Source: Prosapia bicincta (Eukaryota; Arthropoda; Insecta; Hemiptera; Cercopidae). Taken from it: a stretch of 64,000 nucleotides of DNA. The notes below the pieces were generated by a model that saw only the letters and a program-made list of their open reading frames with translations, searched no databases and was not told where the DNA came from. Below, one piece after another: positions 47,827 to 59,600 of this stretch. Positions within the stretch are counted from its first letter, which is position 1. Every line of letters begins with the position of its first letter. The DNA is taken from the NCBI GenBank assembly GCA_036971475.1, contig JBAIZL010000006.1, positions 63,004,398 to 63,068,397 on the forward strand, written 5' to 3'. The translations under genes and the position numbers were made by a program.

Positions 47827-48318
47827 CAATCACGTACAAACTACTGGACCCATTGAGCTGAAATTTTACATCCACATTCTTATGGCCGCTGGTTAACACA
47901 TTTAGAAAATCCAAGAGCCCACCTCACTACTGGTCTTGAAAACTGCATTAGCACTCAATTATTAACTATAGTTCCCCGTAAAAGTTTCCTTCTCAATAAC
48001 GGTCAATATATTTCGCGGACAGACCCTTGGGATTGAGGCCTCTGTTTGGAAACTCAGTGTTCCTCCCATAGGCAATTGTACGTTTATTGCTCACGTGTTT
48101 CAAGCGGAAGGAATCTACATATTCTCACAAAAGAAAACAATGCTTTAAATACTGTTTATAAGTAGTTAAAAAAATTTTTTTTTGTATAAATATGTTCATA
48201 TTAAATATCGTTTCAATAACCTAGAGTTAACTTATTTCATCACGGTTTTGTATTTCGGAATGCAATAAGCATAACACAAATATACGTCAAGCCGCACGAA
48301 GGACGGTTACTCTGCTAG
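47720..48318 (+). mobile_element. Helentron/Helitron-like non-autonomous element
   Basis: The left end TCTCACTAATATAAAAAATT is followed by about 77 bp of (TG)n and then ACAAACTACTGGACCCATTG, AGCTGAAATTTTACATC, a block recurrent in arthropod Helitron-type elements. The right end AGCCGCACGAAGGACGG, then TTACTCTGCTAG, has the short terminal hairpin and CTAG terminus expected of this superfamily. No Rep/helicase coding and no target duplication, as expected. Confidence 0.6.
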
Positions 48319-49218
48319 TATTGTATACAAATTCATGGATTTAGCAGATTGTAGCAAAAGTTAATTTTGGAAAATTATTACTTTGTTAATGCCGTCGCAG
48401 TTGAGATTGAATGTGTAAATAGTAAATAGTAACCTTGTTCAAGGATAAAACTATACATATAACAGCGACATGTACTGAATAAAGAATATGCACAAATCCA
48501 ATTTATATCACTGCCTTAAATATTTAATGTTCTGTAGAAACGCCTTCACAACGGAGATATGCAAAAGATAAAAAGGATAGCAAGTTGCCTATGGAAACGC
48601 CGTAACCTTGTATCTCACATAACATGCAGCGCTCAGTAATTTAATAAAACGTAATAAAAATGTCAGTTCGCGTTACTTTGGTCGCACGATGAAGTAAAAA
48701 GGCTCGTAATGAAGTTATTTAAATTGACAGGTTGGCGTTTTACAGCGCTTAGGGTTATAGTGGTAAAATGAAATTGTGGATTGTGACTAGAGAATACTTT
48801 GGCTTTTGTTCTCTGTTATTTATAATAAAATTAAATTTATTAAATTATTTCTTATTTGTATCATAATACTATTCATGAAACATTAGAAAATGAAAAGGAT
48901 TGGGTTGTGTGAATCTGATATGATTTTATCCCAGTACAGATCCATGTTTATATAGAGTCTTGATTTTCTTCAAACGGAAAACAATAAATTATGACGCATT
49001 GGCGACAAAATTCATCCACGTCTTGAGAAATTTTGAATTGAGAAGAACATTTAATTTTATCTAAGTAGAAATTACCTAAATATTTGTTATTAGAGGCGCC
49101 TAACAATGTTTTAATTTAAAAAAATTGATTAAAACTATATAGCTTATTATTAGCGTTATGTTGAGTTATTTGTATTGAAATTTAACCAAATTTAAATAAA
49201 TTAAAGAATTTATTACCT
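48319..49218. other. AT-rich non-coding stretch
   Basis: Nothing supported. Confidence 0.4.
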
Positions 49219-49406
49219 GAATAAACGACAACACGTTTGAATATCGAGTTAAAAGTTTATATTTATTTATTGCAACGTTAAGGTAACTAATTCGGTGCCC
49301 TTATGAAGCCTGTAGTGTTATGAAAAACAAATTCCTTACATTTAGAGTTTAAATGTGTAATGTGAGGAGGCAAAACATCAAACCCCTACACTTTGCCAAA
49401 ATATTC

Positions 49407-50299
49407 CTTTGAGCTATAGTTCTAAATTTTCTTTTGAGCTATAGTTCTAAAATTTCCTTTGAGCTATAGCACTAAAATTTCCTTTAAGCTATAGCTCTAA
49501 AATTTTCAATGAGCTATAGCTGTAAAATTTCCTTTGAGCTATAGCTCTAAAATATATTTTGAGCGATAGCTCTGAAATTGCCTTGGAGCTATAGCTCTAA
49601 AATTTCCTTTGAGCTATAGCTCTAAAATTTCCTTGGAGCTATAGCTCTAAAATATCCTTGGAGCAATAGCTCTAAAATTTCCTTGGAGCTATAGCTTTAA
49701 AATTTCCTTTGAGTTATAGCTCTAAAATTCCCTTTGAGCTATAGCTCTAAAATTTACTTGGAGCTATAGGTCTAAAATTTCCTTTGAGCTATGGCTCTAA
49801 AATTTCTTTTGAGCTATAGCTCTAAAATGTCCTTGAGGCTATAGCTCTAAAATTTCCTTGGAGCTATAACTCTAAAATTTCCTTTGAGCTATAGCTCTAA
49901 AATTTCCTTGGAGCTATAGCTCTAAAATTTCCTTTGAGTTATAGCTCTAAAATTTCCTTTGAGCTATAGCTCTAAAATTTCCTTGGAGCTATAGCTCTAA
50001 AATTTCCTTTGAGCTATGGCTCTAAAATTTCTTTTGAGCTATAGCTCTAAAATGTCCTTGAGGCTATAGCTCTAAAATTTCCTTGGAGCTATAGCTCTAA
50101 AATTTCCTTTGAGTTATAGCTCTAAAATTTCCTTTGAGCTATAGTTCTAAAATTTCTCTTGAGCTATGGCTCTAAAATTTCCTTTGAACTATAGCTCTAA
50201 AATGTCCTTGGAGCTATAGCTCTAAAATGTCCTTGGAGCTATTGCTCTAAAATTTCCTTGGAGCTATAGCTCTAAAATTTCCTTTGAGTTATAGCTCTA
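49407..50299. repeat. 26-bp tandem array of palindromic units (about 34 copies)
   Basis: The unit is GAGCTATAGCTC, a perfect 12-bp palindrome, followed by TAAAATTTCCTTTG or TAAAATTTCCTTGG. Single substitutions in the palindrome (GAGTTATAGCTC, GAGCTATGGCTC) and a one-base shift (GAGGCTATAGCTC) mark subtypes. An inverted copy of the unit follows at 50361-50386. Confidence 0.95.
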
Positions 50300-50309
50300 C
50301 TAACTTGTC

Positions 50310-50351
50310 TTTCCCCACTACTAAATATCTACTATATTAGTAGTGCGGAAA
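50310..50351. repeat. Hairpin at the centre of the foldback element
   Basis: TTTCCCCACTACTA and TAGTAGTGCGGAAA are inverted with one mismatch around a short AT loop, between the array and its single inverted unit. Confidence 0.7.
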
Positions 50352-50584
50352 AAAAGAATTTTAGAGCTATAGCTCAAAGGAAATTTTGGTAAATTGTAAT
50401 AGGTATGATATTTTGGCGCCCCCCATTACTTACTTGAACTCTAAATGTAAGGCCCTTGCATTTCATAGCACTACAGGCTTGTTAAGGGCAGCAATAAATA
50501 AGGTTGGCTTGTTAAGTTGCCGAAACGTTGCAATAAATAAATAAACTTCTTAGACTCGATAATAAACCGTCTTATCATTTGTTC

Positions 50585-51764
50585 AATTGTTACTTCGAGT
50601 GGGGAAATAAACTGGAATTTATTAACTCATCAAAACTATCTTAACAATGTTCAACAAATAATGTAACACAACCTACGTGTTAAAGCAGTTGTTTTACCAC
50701 ATAATTTAAAACATAAAATCAGCTGATATATGAAATCATACATGTCATCATTAAATTCACTTTGAGGTAATCTGACGGAAATTTTACTGACGCAAAGTTG
50801 TACGTTTATGTCGATTCATCACGTATTTGTGGGAGTCGCAAAAAAACGTTTTCACTTTAATAACTTATTACATAAAAGGAATATATATTTATTTATTTTT
50901 ACAACTGCTTCTTTAATCTGTGTACAAGACGGGTTTTAAAACTAAACATTTCAAGCAAGAAAAAAATGGCTTCTTGTCAAGTTCTTGGGTGATAAAAAAA
51001 TTGTTTCAAACGTATTTCTATTACAAAAATGCTACTGAAATTTTCATTTCATTATATTCTCGAACTCTAATATAGGAATACAAAATTTTACGAAAATAAT
51101 ACTTTAATTGACCTTGATGTTAATTTCCCTCATACCCGATGCTTGTCAATACAATAATTTTAATTATATCATGGAATACAATTTTAGGTAGATTTCAGTT
51201 TTACTTGGTGAGTTACAAAAATATACATAAAGCTAGAGGCTAAGGACATTCTTTAAAAGACAGATTGTTAGTCTATTTGAAGCGGTTTACGTTATGGGGT
51301 TATCTAATATTCCAGCTTATCTGTAATGCTTCTGCGAATGAAAAGAGACGTTACAGATAAGGTAAAGAAATGTTTACAGGGTAAATACAGCCAGCATAAG
51401 TATGTATGTATGTACCCAGAAAATATATGTTGCAGGTAGAGATTGACTTCAAAGTGATAAATGCTTGGGGGCAGTGAAAGTACGTTTGCAGGTTGAGAAA
51501 ATAGGGATTAATATCGAAATGAATTTATAAATAGTACCATACACATATTAGGATTGTGCTAACAGACGCTACCCTTAAAGAATATAAATAAAAAAAAGAA
51601 TATCAAATAACATCTTTCGGGTCAAGCGATTGTTTTTCACGAAAGGATTAATTAAAACGCCTTAAAAAATCCACGTAATAGCAAGAAAAACATTTTTTAA
51701 GTATAAGCTCATAAATAAATAGTACGACAATCTAACCACTTCAACATATATAACACCATACGTA

Positions 51765-51768
<4 letters not shown>
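50585..51768. other. Non-coding stretch with one interspersed-repeat fragment
   Basis: Bases 50655-50725 (AAAGCAGTTGTTTTACCACA and AAAATCAGCTGAT) are a tenth, fragmentary copy of the TIR-type family. Otherwise nothing recognised. Confidence 0.45.
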
Positions 51769-51770
<2 letters not shown>

Positions 51771-51821
<51 letters not shown>

Positions 51822-51835
51822 TACACACTCATACA

Positions 51836-51876
<41 letters not shown>

Positions 51877-51904
51877 ACACACACACATACACACACACAC
51901 ACAC
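51771..51904. repeat. (TA)n-(CA)n compound microsatellite, LTR element target
   Basis: About 35 bp of TA then about 98 bp of CA with interruptions, ending directly at the LTR tip (CACAC|TGCAACGG). The LTR retrotransposon is therefore inserted in or beside this microsatellite. Confidence 0.95.
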
Positions 51905-53257
51905 TGCAACGGACCGAGCCACCACCTACGCGCGGCGCCGTCGTCAACCCAACCGTTGACCAACGCGCGCGCGCAAGTCCGCCCACCAACGCCCGTTGCA
52001 GAGCAAGAATTTTGAAACGAGCCGCTCGCAGCCAGAACCACGAACGCTGTGCAATGCTCGCCAAAATCTGCCAGAGAACAAGTCACTGGACTTAAAAAAG
52101 AAAAAACCTAACTTGCAGCGGATTCTACCCTTAACGGGTAAGTCATCCCGGGGGATGGGTTCTTTTGAAAGACATCTAAACGGCGAAATGACCATATCAG
52201 CTGTAGGAGAGTGTAAGAAACTTGTTTAAAATAATACTCAGTTTGTTTGCAAGTTAGTTAAAAAATATTTATTTTTTAATTTTAAAAAATTTAAAATTTA
52301 AAATTACAATGCACAGTCCGCAATTTATTAGACTTAAAACATATCCTTTGTGTTGGTTCTTACCAGTTAAGAAACCATACTCTGCTTATTTTAGTTGACA
52401 TTACAATTTAAATTAAGAATTTACGATTTTAATTTTCTTTCAATCAGAGTATGCCAAAGCGTAAAACTTTGCTCTACTTGACGGTCAATCTTACTTGTCG
52501 AAAATATAACCCTTTACTCCCTGAAATTCTTGTTCTTATCTTCAAATTAAAAATTTCTCTTTTCCCTTAAGTGACCTTTTAGCAAGCCTTTACTGCTTGT
52601 CCTAATCTTATTTCATTATCCCAGGTTCTCAACCTTGCAATTTTAATTGTCAATAGTTTGTTTTGTTTACTTAAATTATTTCTGAAAATTTAATTGTTAG
52701 AAATTACAAATATTCGTTGATTCAAGCAAAGCCTTACTTTTCAACACACTCCGAAAAGTCCCTACTTTTCACATTTTGTTCCATTTATTTAAACTTTCTA
52801 AACACACTACTTTATTTATGGCCATATTTTACATAGCCATGTAAATGATAAGATTTTTCTATAACTTTATCAATTTAAAATGAACATTTTAAAATTCAAA
52901 TTCTATTTACTTTAGCAGGTAAAATTTCAATCAATTTTACCAAACAACCTAAAAACAATTTCATAAATCATATCAAATTATATAAAAACCAATTATGAAG
53001 TACATACTGAAACAAAAATTACATATAAACATATAGCCATATCTCCTACAAGATTATCAAAATATTTACTGAACAACAAATCATAATTTATAAAAAATGT
53101 TAAAACATCTGCTGAACAAATTCAAACACCTTCCCATATTGAAATTATAATATTTAAATACATATTTTAATTAAAAAGTTTACTGAAACCTATTTAAAAC
53201 CTTTTTTTAAAAATATCTTCACTCATTTACAAAATCTACAAATTTATTTAAATTCAT

Positions 53258-53610
53258 TTAACCCTTTGATTAGAAAATATTTAACCCTTTGGTTACTCTT
53301 TGATTAACCCTTTCGGCATGAAAATTCACATAATGAAATTTATTAATATTTGTTGAAACATAGTTAAACTCTTTTGAACTGATCCTTGATCATTTACAAA
53401 GAAATTTACAAATTTTAAAATTTATTTAACCCTTTTTATATAAAAACAAAAAACCCTTTAGTTATCATTTGGTTAACCCTTTCTTCATTTAAATTATAAA
53501 TACTGAGTTTTGTTTACAACTTATTTAATCATAGTTAAACCCTTTTAATGTAAAATATGTAACCCTTTGGTTATCATTTGAATTAACCCTTTCTTCATGA
53601 CAATTATACA
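53258..53610. repeat. Degenerate AACCCTTT-containing repeats in the LTR
   Basis: About ten AACCCTTT or AACCCTTTT motifs, grouped in blocks such as GGTTAACCCTTTCTTCAT (also GATTAACCCTTTCGGCAT and AATTAACCCTTTCTTCAT) spaced about 110-165 bp. The same blocks are found in the other LTR at 63369-63720. Confidence 0.7.
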
Positions 53611-54293
53611 TACTGAAGTTTAATTAAAATTTATTTAAAATTTATCAATGCAATTTCTGAAGGAAATTGATATTTAATAAATCTTGAGTAACCTTTGCTA
53701 AGTGGCTTCTAGCCCATTTGCCTTTATTTTATATAATTTATATTTAAACCAATTTGCAAAAATTTCAATTTTCTTTCTAAGTTACCCTATCACCAACATA
53801 TTATTATACATACAAATCATGAAATAAACAATATATATATACTTATATTTCAAAAAAAAAAAACTTATATTAACATATTATTTATGGTTAGCTAGACCCA
53901 CTTACAAATTTAAAATCTCTTGGTTGACTTATCTCTTTTGTTGCACTTTTTAAAATATTTAAAATCTACACATATCAAAATCGTAACCCTTTATTCTTAC
54001 TCAAACCTTGGTTTGATTCAATTTATTTTATACACATATATAATTTCACCCTTTTCTAAATAAAATCAAAAGTTTAAATTAAAAAAGCTTCAATTTTATA
54101 TAACCCTTGTTTATTTTAAAAGAGAACAATTTATGTCAATTTGTTTCATATGGAAAAATGTCGTAATGACTCCTTCTAAATAAAATAACAATTTAGTTTA
54201 ATTTAATTACATGAAATAACACTCCTGTTTATAGGAGTACCTGAAACTAAAGCATAGCCTTCCAATCAGCTGTTGTAAACAATGGCCTTTTGT

Positions 54294-55260
54294 CCGCCAT
54301 CTTGGATATTTACTTTTAGCAAATTATATTTGACTTTATTACAACACATCTTTTATTTAAATTCTTTACCCCTTCATAAGATTTTAACTCTTTAATTAAT
54401 TTTAATCCCTTTATTTGATTTATTTATTTAAAACCCTTTCCCTTTACATAAGTTCTAACCTAAAATTTCTATTTCCCTTACATTCATGAAATACAACATA
54501 ATTTCTGCTTTTATGGCATCGCCATCTTGAAACCCCCCACTCTTTAAAACAAAGCCACCAGCATTTACTTATAAAATTCAAAGTTTACTGTTAATGGTTT
54601 GAAAATTTATTTAAATTTTATAACATTTTCCCAATTTAGAAAAAATTCTTCAAATTAAAATTTTTAATTTGCAAAGGGAAACAAATTAGATCTGACCTGA
54701 ATCCACACAAAGCACGGCTTGCCTATTTTCTCCCTCTCTTCTCCTTCGTCTCTCCCTTTGTTCTCGAGCGGGGGTGGGGAAAGTCCGGCTTGGCTGTTGC
54801 ATCGTTCCCACGCCGATATACTTGGGTGACTTCCCACGCGTTGCCGCCATCTTTGAAATCCTCCATCCCTTTGTGTGTCTGCTACGCCTCAGGTAGATCA
54901 GCTCGCTTCACCCTTTGGTTGAAATTCTCCCATCTTCTTTCTTCGATGACATCCGCACCTCTTTCAAATTTTAACAGTTACTAGTAAAATTTTAGCTTTA
55001 AGCCCTTCTTTTAACACAGTTATTGGGCATTTTTTAACACAGAAAAGAAATAGAAAAATTTTTTTAAAACGTTTATCAATTTAGTTAAATTTTGTTTAAT
55101 TTTGTTAGAAATTTAGACTCACTCTTTTAAAACTGTTTGCTAGGTTACACTGTTCACATCGCCTTGTCTTTCTAGTAAGGCTGCAACGCACACATTTAAC
55201 GACGCTCGCACATAATCTGATGGAAATTTATGGGAAAACCCCTTTCGCCGCGATCTTGAA
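54294..55260 (-). promoter_or_regulatory. Four YY1/Pho-like motifs in the LTR
   Basis: Read on the minus strand (sense of the element): CAAGATGGCGG at 54304-54294, TTTCAAGATGGCG near 54525, TTTCAAAGATGGCGGC near 54850, and a variant TTTCAAGATCGCGGCG near 55250. CAAGATGGCGGC is the classic YY1 (Pho in flies) target. They lie in the 5' half of the LTR, which should correspond to U3. Role inferred, not shown. Confidence 0.5.
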
Positions 55261-55889
55261 ATGCGAAAGGGCCCCATACACGAAACTCAGCGTCACGACA
55301 TCTCAACGAAACGAACTTTCCCTAGCCACTCATAGTTTTTGAACTATTTACGGTAACAAAAATACTGTTCATTGTTTTACCGGAGCTACGCCCGACACCG
55401 ACCTTACCCTTCGAGAGTCCTGGTTTAGCTGGGGCGTAAAGAACGCTTGGCTTCTTCTCAAACAGGGAAACACCCCCTCCTTGCAGTCCGTTCCCACGAG
55501 TTGACAACCAATAAGGATCTTAAATCGATGTCGCCTGATCGGCGCGCGCACTTCTTTTGTACTAGTGCGTAACGGCTCGCAAAATTGATAGACAGATCGA
55601 TTCAATCCACTTTTTCGATCAAGCCGTATAACTCTTTAAGGGTGCTTCTGATGGAATTTTATTATTCTTTATTATTGATTTTTCTCGTCTTGCTTTATCT
55701 CTGGAAATGTCGATGGTAACTCTAGGTCAATTTTGACCATCTTCCCCTTGCAAACGGCCTTGAATTTAAGTTTCTAACCCTTCTTACGGTGGCTTGGTTT
55801 GTTTTACTTAAAAGAAATTTAGACTCTTTATGTTTTAAATTTTATCTTTTTGCGGCATGTATTCCAAGAGAATATTGCCCGCCGCAAGA

Positions 55890-55898
55890 TCCCCCTTT
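55890..55898 (-). other. Polypurine tract
   Basis: Minus strand AAAGGGGGA, three bases before the inferred LTR start (TCT|TGCGG). It is the expected plus-strand DNA primer of an LTR retroelement. The three-base gap leaves the exact LTR start uncertain by a few bases. Confidence 0.65.
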
Positions 55899-56682
55899 AA
55901 AATTGAGACAAAAAAATTTTTTTGAAAGTATCTTCAAAAAAAAAATTTACTTATACTAAAAAAAAATTTATTTTTCGAGATTTATCTGTTTTCTTATTTT
56001 ATTTGTGGGTGCTAGCTAACTCCTAACTACCTTACTTATATATCTACTTGTCCTTGGTCCTCTTCTATCTCTTCTCACTGAAACACTTAAAACACTTTCA
56101 CAATATTAATAAGTACAACCATAAGTTTATACATTTTTATAAATCTCACAACTCTCACTATTCACTCACAGGCTTTATACAATATATCTGATCTTGTTTT
56201 CTCTTTGCTTTATTTTTTTAAAAGTTAAAAAATTTAAAAATTTTTTATCTTAAATTTTCCCTTTCTTATATCGCCCTACATTTATTCCCTTGTTAGTGGC
56301 TTTATTTTATTTTTTCCATACATACATATAAACATTTTACATTTCTTATAAATACACTCCAAAATATCTAACCAAGTTCTTACAATTTATACCAGTAGTT
56401 ATATACTTCCGCTCCTAATCTTAAGTGAGGAACGATGTTCAGGTATTCCCCTCTCACTCTCGGGGGCTGTCCCTTTTATCAGCTGGCTTTATCTTGCCTA
56501 CGCATTAGTCGGCCACTCTACACAGCTGTGACCTTGTGTAGTAAAGCTACTTCCTTATATTTTTTGCTTGGGTCAATGCTCCTACTGTATACACAACTTT
56601 GGATCGATATTTGTTGCTCTAAGGCAACATACATTTTTTTTATCTTGCAGTCAGGTCAGCTATCAGGCTTCGATGTTTATTA
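55899..56682 (-). other. 3' untranslated region of the LTR element
   Basis: About 790 bp between the Gag-Pol stop and the polypurine tract. No ORF of useful length on the element's strand, so no envelope gene is evident; the space is longer than a minimal 3' UTR and might be the scar of a lost third ORF. Confidence 0.55.
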
Positions 56683-59600
56683 TTAGTCTACGTATAATTT
56701 TATATCTTTAACATCGTACCTTCCCCTTACTTTATTTGTCATAATATTGGCCACTTCATAGGTCTTACGCCCTAGTTTCCTGGTTATTTTAAAAGGGCCT
56801 TCGTAAATCAATAGTAACTTTTCTGTCTCTTTTCTTTGCACATTGGAGCGGTTATGCCTCGTGATTAACACTAGGTCGTTGACTTGGAAGTGCGTCTCCT
56901 TACAGGTTCTATTTGTCCTTGCCGCTCTGTAGTCTCCCTTAGTCCTAATTCGCTGAAATACTTTCTGAAGCATCTCCCTCCTAGTCTCCACTACCGCATT
57001 CCTACACTCCTCAGGGATATATCCTTCCCATACATAGTTTGTTTCCACTCCCCAGTGGACCATTGCCGGCGTATAGCCTGTGATCTCGTGTGGAATTTGG
57101 TTATGATTTTTTTCTATGTATTGCAAGTATTTTTGCCATGAGGATTGTGCATTACTACAGTATGTCCGTAAAATTCTTCCCAAATCTCGATTTATACGCT
57201 CGGCTAAATTTACCTGGGGATGCCGAACAGGGATAAGAATGTGTCGCACCCCTACTGCCTCGATCCATTCTTTCCACTGTTTGGAGGTAAATGCCGCGCC
57301 GAAATCGGTAAGAATTTTAATCGGTTTTCCCACTGTATTAAAATACTCAGTCATGCGATCGATGGAGGTTTTGGAGTTCGGGCTTTTCACAGCGTATAAT
57401 TTTAGGAACTTTGAGAACACGTCAAGGATCACTAGTACGTGTCTCGCCCCTCCTATACTCCTGGGTAGGGGCCCTAAGAAGTCTACGGCAACCATTTCCC
57501 CTGGTTGTTGTGTAAGGATTGGTCTTGTTAATGCTTGTGAATACCTGTTGGTATGCTTGGCGTATTGACATATTTGGCATCTCCTTATCACTTCCATAAC
57601 CCTTTGGTACATATTCTTTATATAGAAGCTCCGACCTAGCATTTTTGCCAATTTATTTCTCCCAATGTGCAAGTACACCTGGTGTACTTCGTTTATGAGT
57701 GGCTCAATGTTCCCTTCTGGAATCACTATTTTATTTTTTCCTCTCACTTTAAAGCACAAATATCCTTCTATTACCTCGTATCTCGGGTACCTTTGTATAT
57801 TTTCTTTTATATTATTTAAATCTATTTGTTCCCTTTGTCCTTCTTTCAATGATAGGATTATTTGTCTTAAGGGTCTCTCGCTTTTCATTTCATTTAGCCT
57901 GATAACTGCCTGCTCGTTCTTTAGTTTTCCGATCCCGCTTTGTGCCTGGTACATGCGGCTGACCGTATCGCAAGGTATGTTCTCCTTGCCAGGGCAGTGA
58001 ATAACTGAGGGTTGGTACTCTTGGATTGCTAGTGTCCATCTGGTGATGCGAGAGTTGGTGAAGTTGCAGGTGTTTAAAAATTGCAATGCCTTGTTATCAG
58101 TGATGATGTGCAACGGCGCTCCTAATATAAGTGGTCTAAATTTCTTGAGGCCGTGCACAATGGCCAGCAGTTCTTTCTCGCACACGCTGTATGACAATTC
58201 TGCTTTCTTGAGGGTCCTACTAGCGAATCCAATAACCGCCAAATCCCCGTTATCGTCCTTTTGATAGAGTTGACTTGCTATCGCTATGTGGCTGGCATCC
58301 GTTTGTAGGAAGACATCCTGCCCTGCTCTTGGGTGTTTAATCGTTACTGCCTCGAGAAACAACCCTTTGACACGATCAAAAGCCGCCTGCATGTCTGAGT
58401 TCCAAATCCAGGGTTGTTGCTTGCGCAGGAGCTTCAAAAGAGGTGAGGTTTCCTGTGAATACTTGCTCGTAAAACGAGCATAGTAATTCACAAATCCTAG
58501 AAACGATTGTAATTGCTTTTTATTTTTAGGCACTGGGAAATCGTGTATGGCCTGTAGCTTCTCTGGGTCTGTTCGTACCCCTTCCTGAGTAAAGATGTAT
58601 CCTAGGAATTTCACCTCCTCCTGACAGAAAAATGTTTTTCTTGGATTTATTGTCAAGTTTCCTTCCCTGAATTTGGTGAAGATAGTTCGTAAATGTTCGA
58701 GGTGTTCCTCGAACGTCTCAGACAAGCATAACAGGTCGTCGACGTATGCTAGAATGTTTTCCTCTAATTCCTGTCCCAGCGTCAAATCCACCGTCCTAAC
58801 CAATGCCGCTAAGGAGTTCTGTAGTCCGAAAGGCACTACCTTGAAGTTGTACACCTTGTTGTTGAAGAGGAACCCCGTATACTTCTTGGAGTCATGTGTA
58901 AGAGGTATTTGCCAAAAACTAGACGTGAGATCAATCTTGGAGATATACCTCTTACATCTTCCTTTTCTTAGAATCTCGTCAATCGCTGGTGCGCTTTCGT
59001 AATCTGGTACAGTGATGTCATTTAGTCTCCTAGCATCAAGGCATAGTCTGATGGATTTGTCTGGCTTGAGGACCATTACCATCGGGTTGATGTATGGCGT
59101 TCTTGACCTCTCGATGATGTCGTTGGCCAGCATAACGTCGATTTCCTGTTGGACCTGTTTCCTATAGTTTATAGGGATCGGATAACTCCTCTTTATGAAT
59201 GGTTTATCCTCATATATTTTCAATTTATGTTTATACTTATTGGACCTTCCTGGAGTCTCGCTGAATACCTCTTTGTATTCCTCTATTAATTTTTCCAGCC
59301 TTTCCTCCTGAGTCTTTGTGAGAATCGATTTATTTTCATCCTGCTGCTGTATTGTACTTAGGTTTCTTACATTGTATACTCGACGTGGTTTCAGTGTTTG
59401 GCCATTTTTATAATTTTTGTGTTTCTTTCTCTTTACTCTACTCTTCCAATTTACAACACCTAATCTCCTCCTCATCCTGTATCTGGGTCTACTTCTTTTT
59501 GCCTTGTCCTGAGTTCTCTTTTCTCCTCCTTTTTCCTTCCTATTACGCTTGTTTTTCTTGTACTCTGGCTCGCTCGCATTCTTGTTTCCTTCCGGGATTT

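Larger units (their letters stand above)
49219..50584. mobile_element. Foldback element with palindromic satellite core
   Basis: The left arm (49219-49410) and right arm (50361-50584) are imperfect inverted repeats. Matching blocks in order are AATATCGAG/TTATCGAG, TATTTATTGCAACGTT, GTGCCCTTA/CTGCCCTTA, AAGCCTGTAGTG, CCTTACATTTAGAGTT, and CCAAAATATTCCTTTGAGCT/CCAAAATTTCCTTTGAGCT. Between them lies the 26-bp palindromic array and a further hairpin. No coding capacity; termini and target duplication are not resolved to the base. Confidence 0.75.
51905..55886 (-). repeat. 3' LTR (about 3.98 kb)
   Basis: On the minus strand it begins TGCGGCGGGC just after the polypurine tract and ends CCGTTGCA at the microsatellite, giving canonical TG...CA ends. 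The first-to-last extent is inferred from the tract; only 51905-53887 can be confirmed against the other LTR. The start carries a 7-bp inverted repeat TTGCGGC/GCCGCAA. The distal end (51905-52230) is GC-rich; the body is AT-rich with repeated AACCCTTT motifs (53260-53610) and four YY1-like motifs (54294-55260). Short ORFs inside are not genes. Confidence 0.8.

Noticed and set aside
49407..50299. CRISPR array (regular repeats)
   Set aside because: The 26-bp units are directly tandem with no spacers and lie in eukaryotic DNA.
51944..52229. ORFs duplicated at 62055-62340
   Set aside because: They are the same LTR sequence present twice; no conserved coding signal and frames conflict on both strands.
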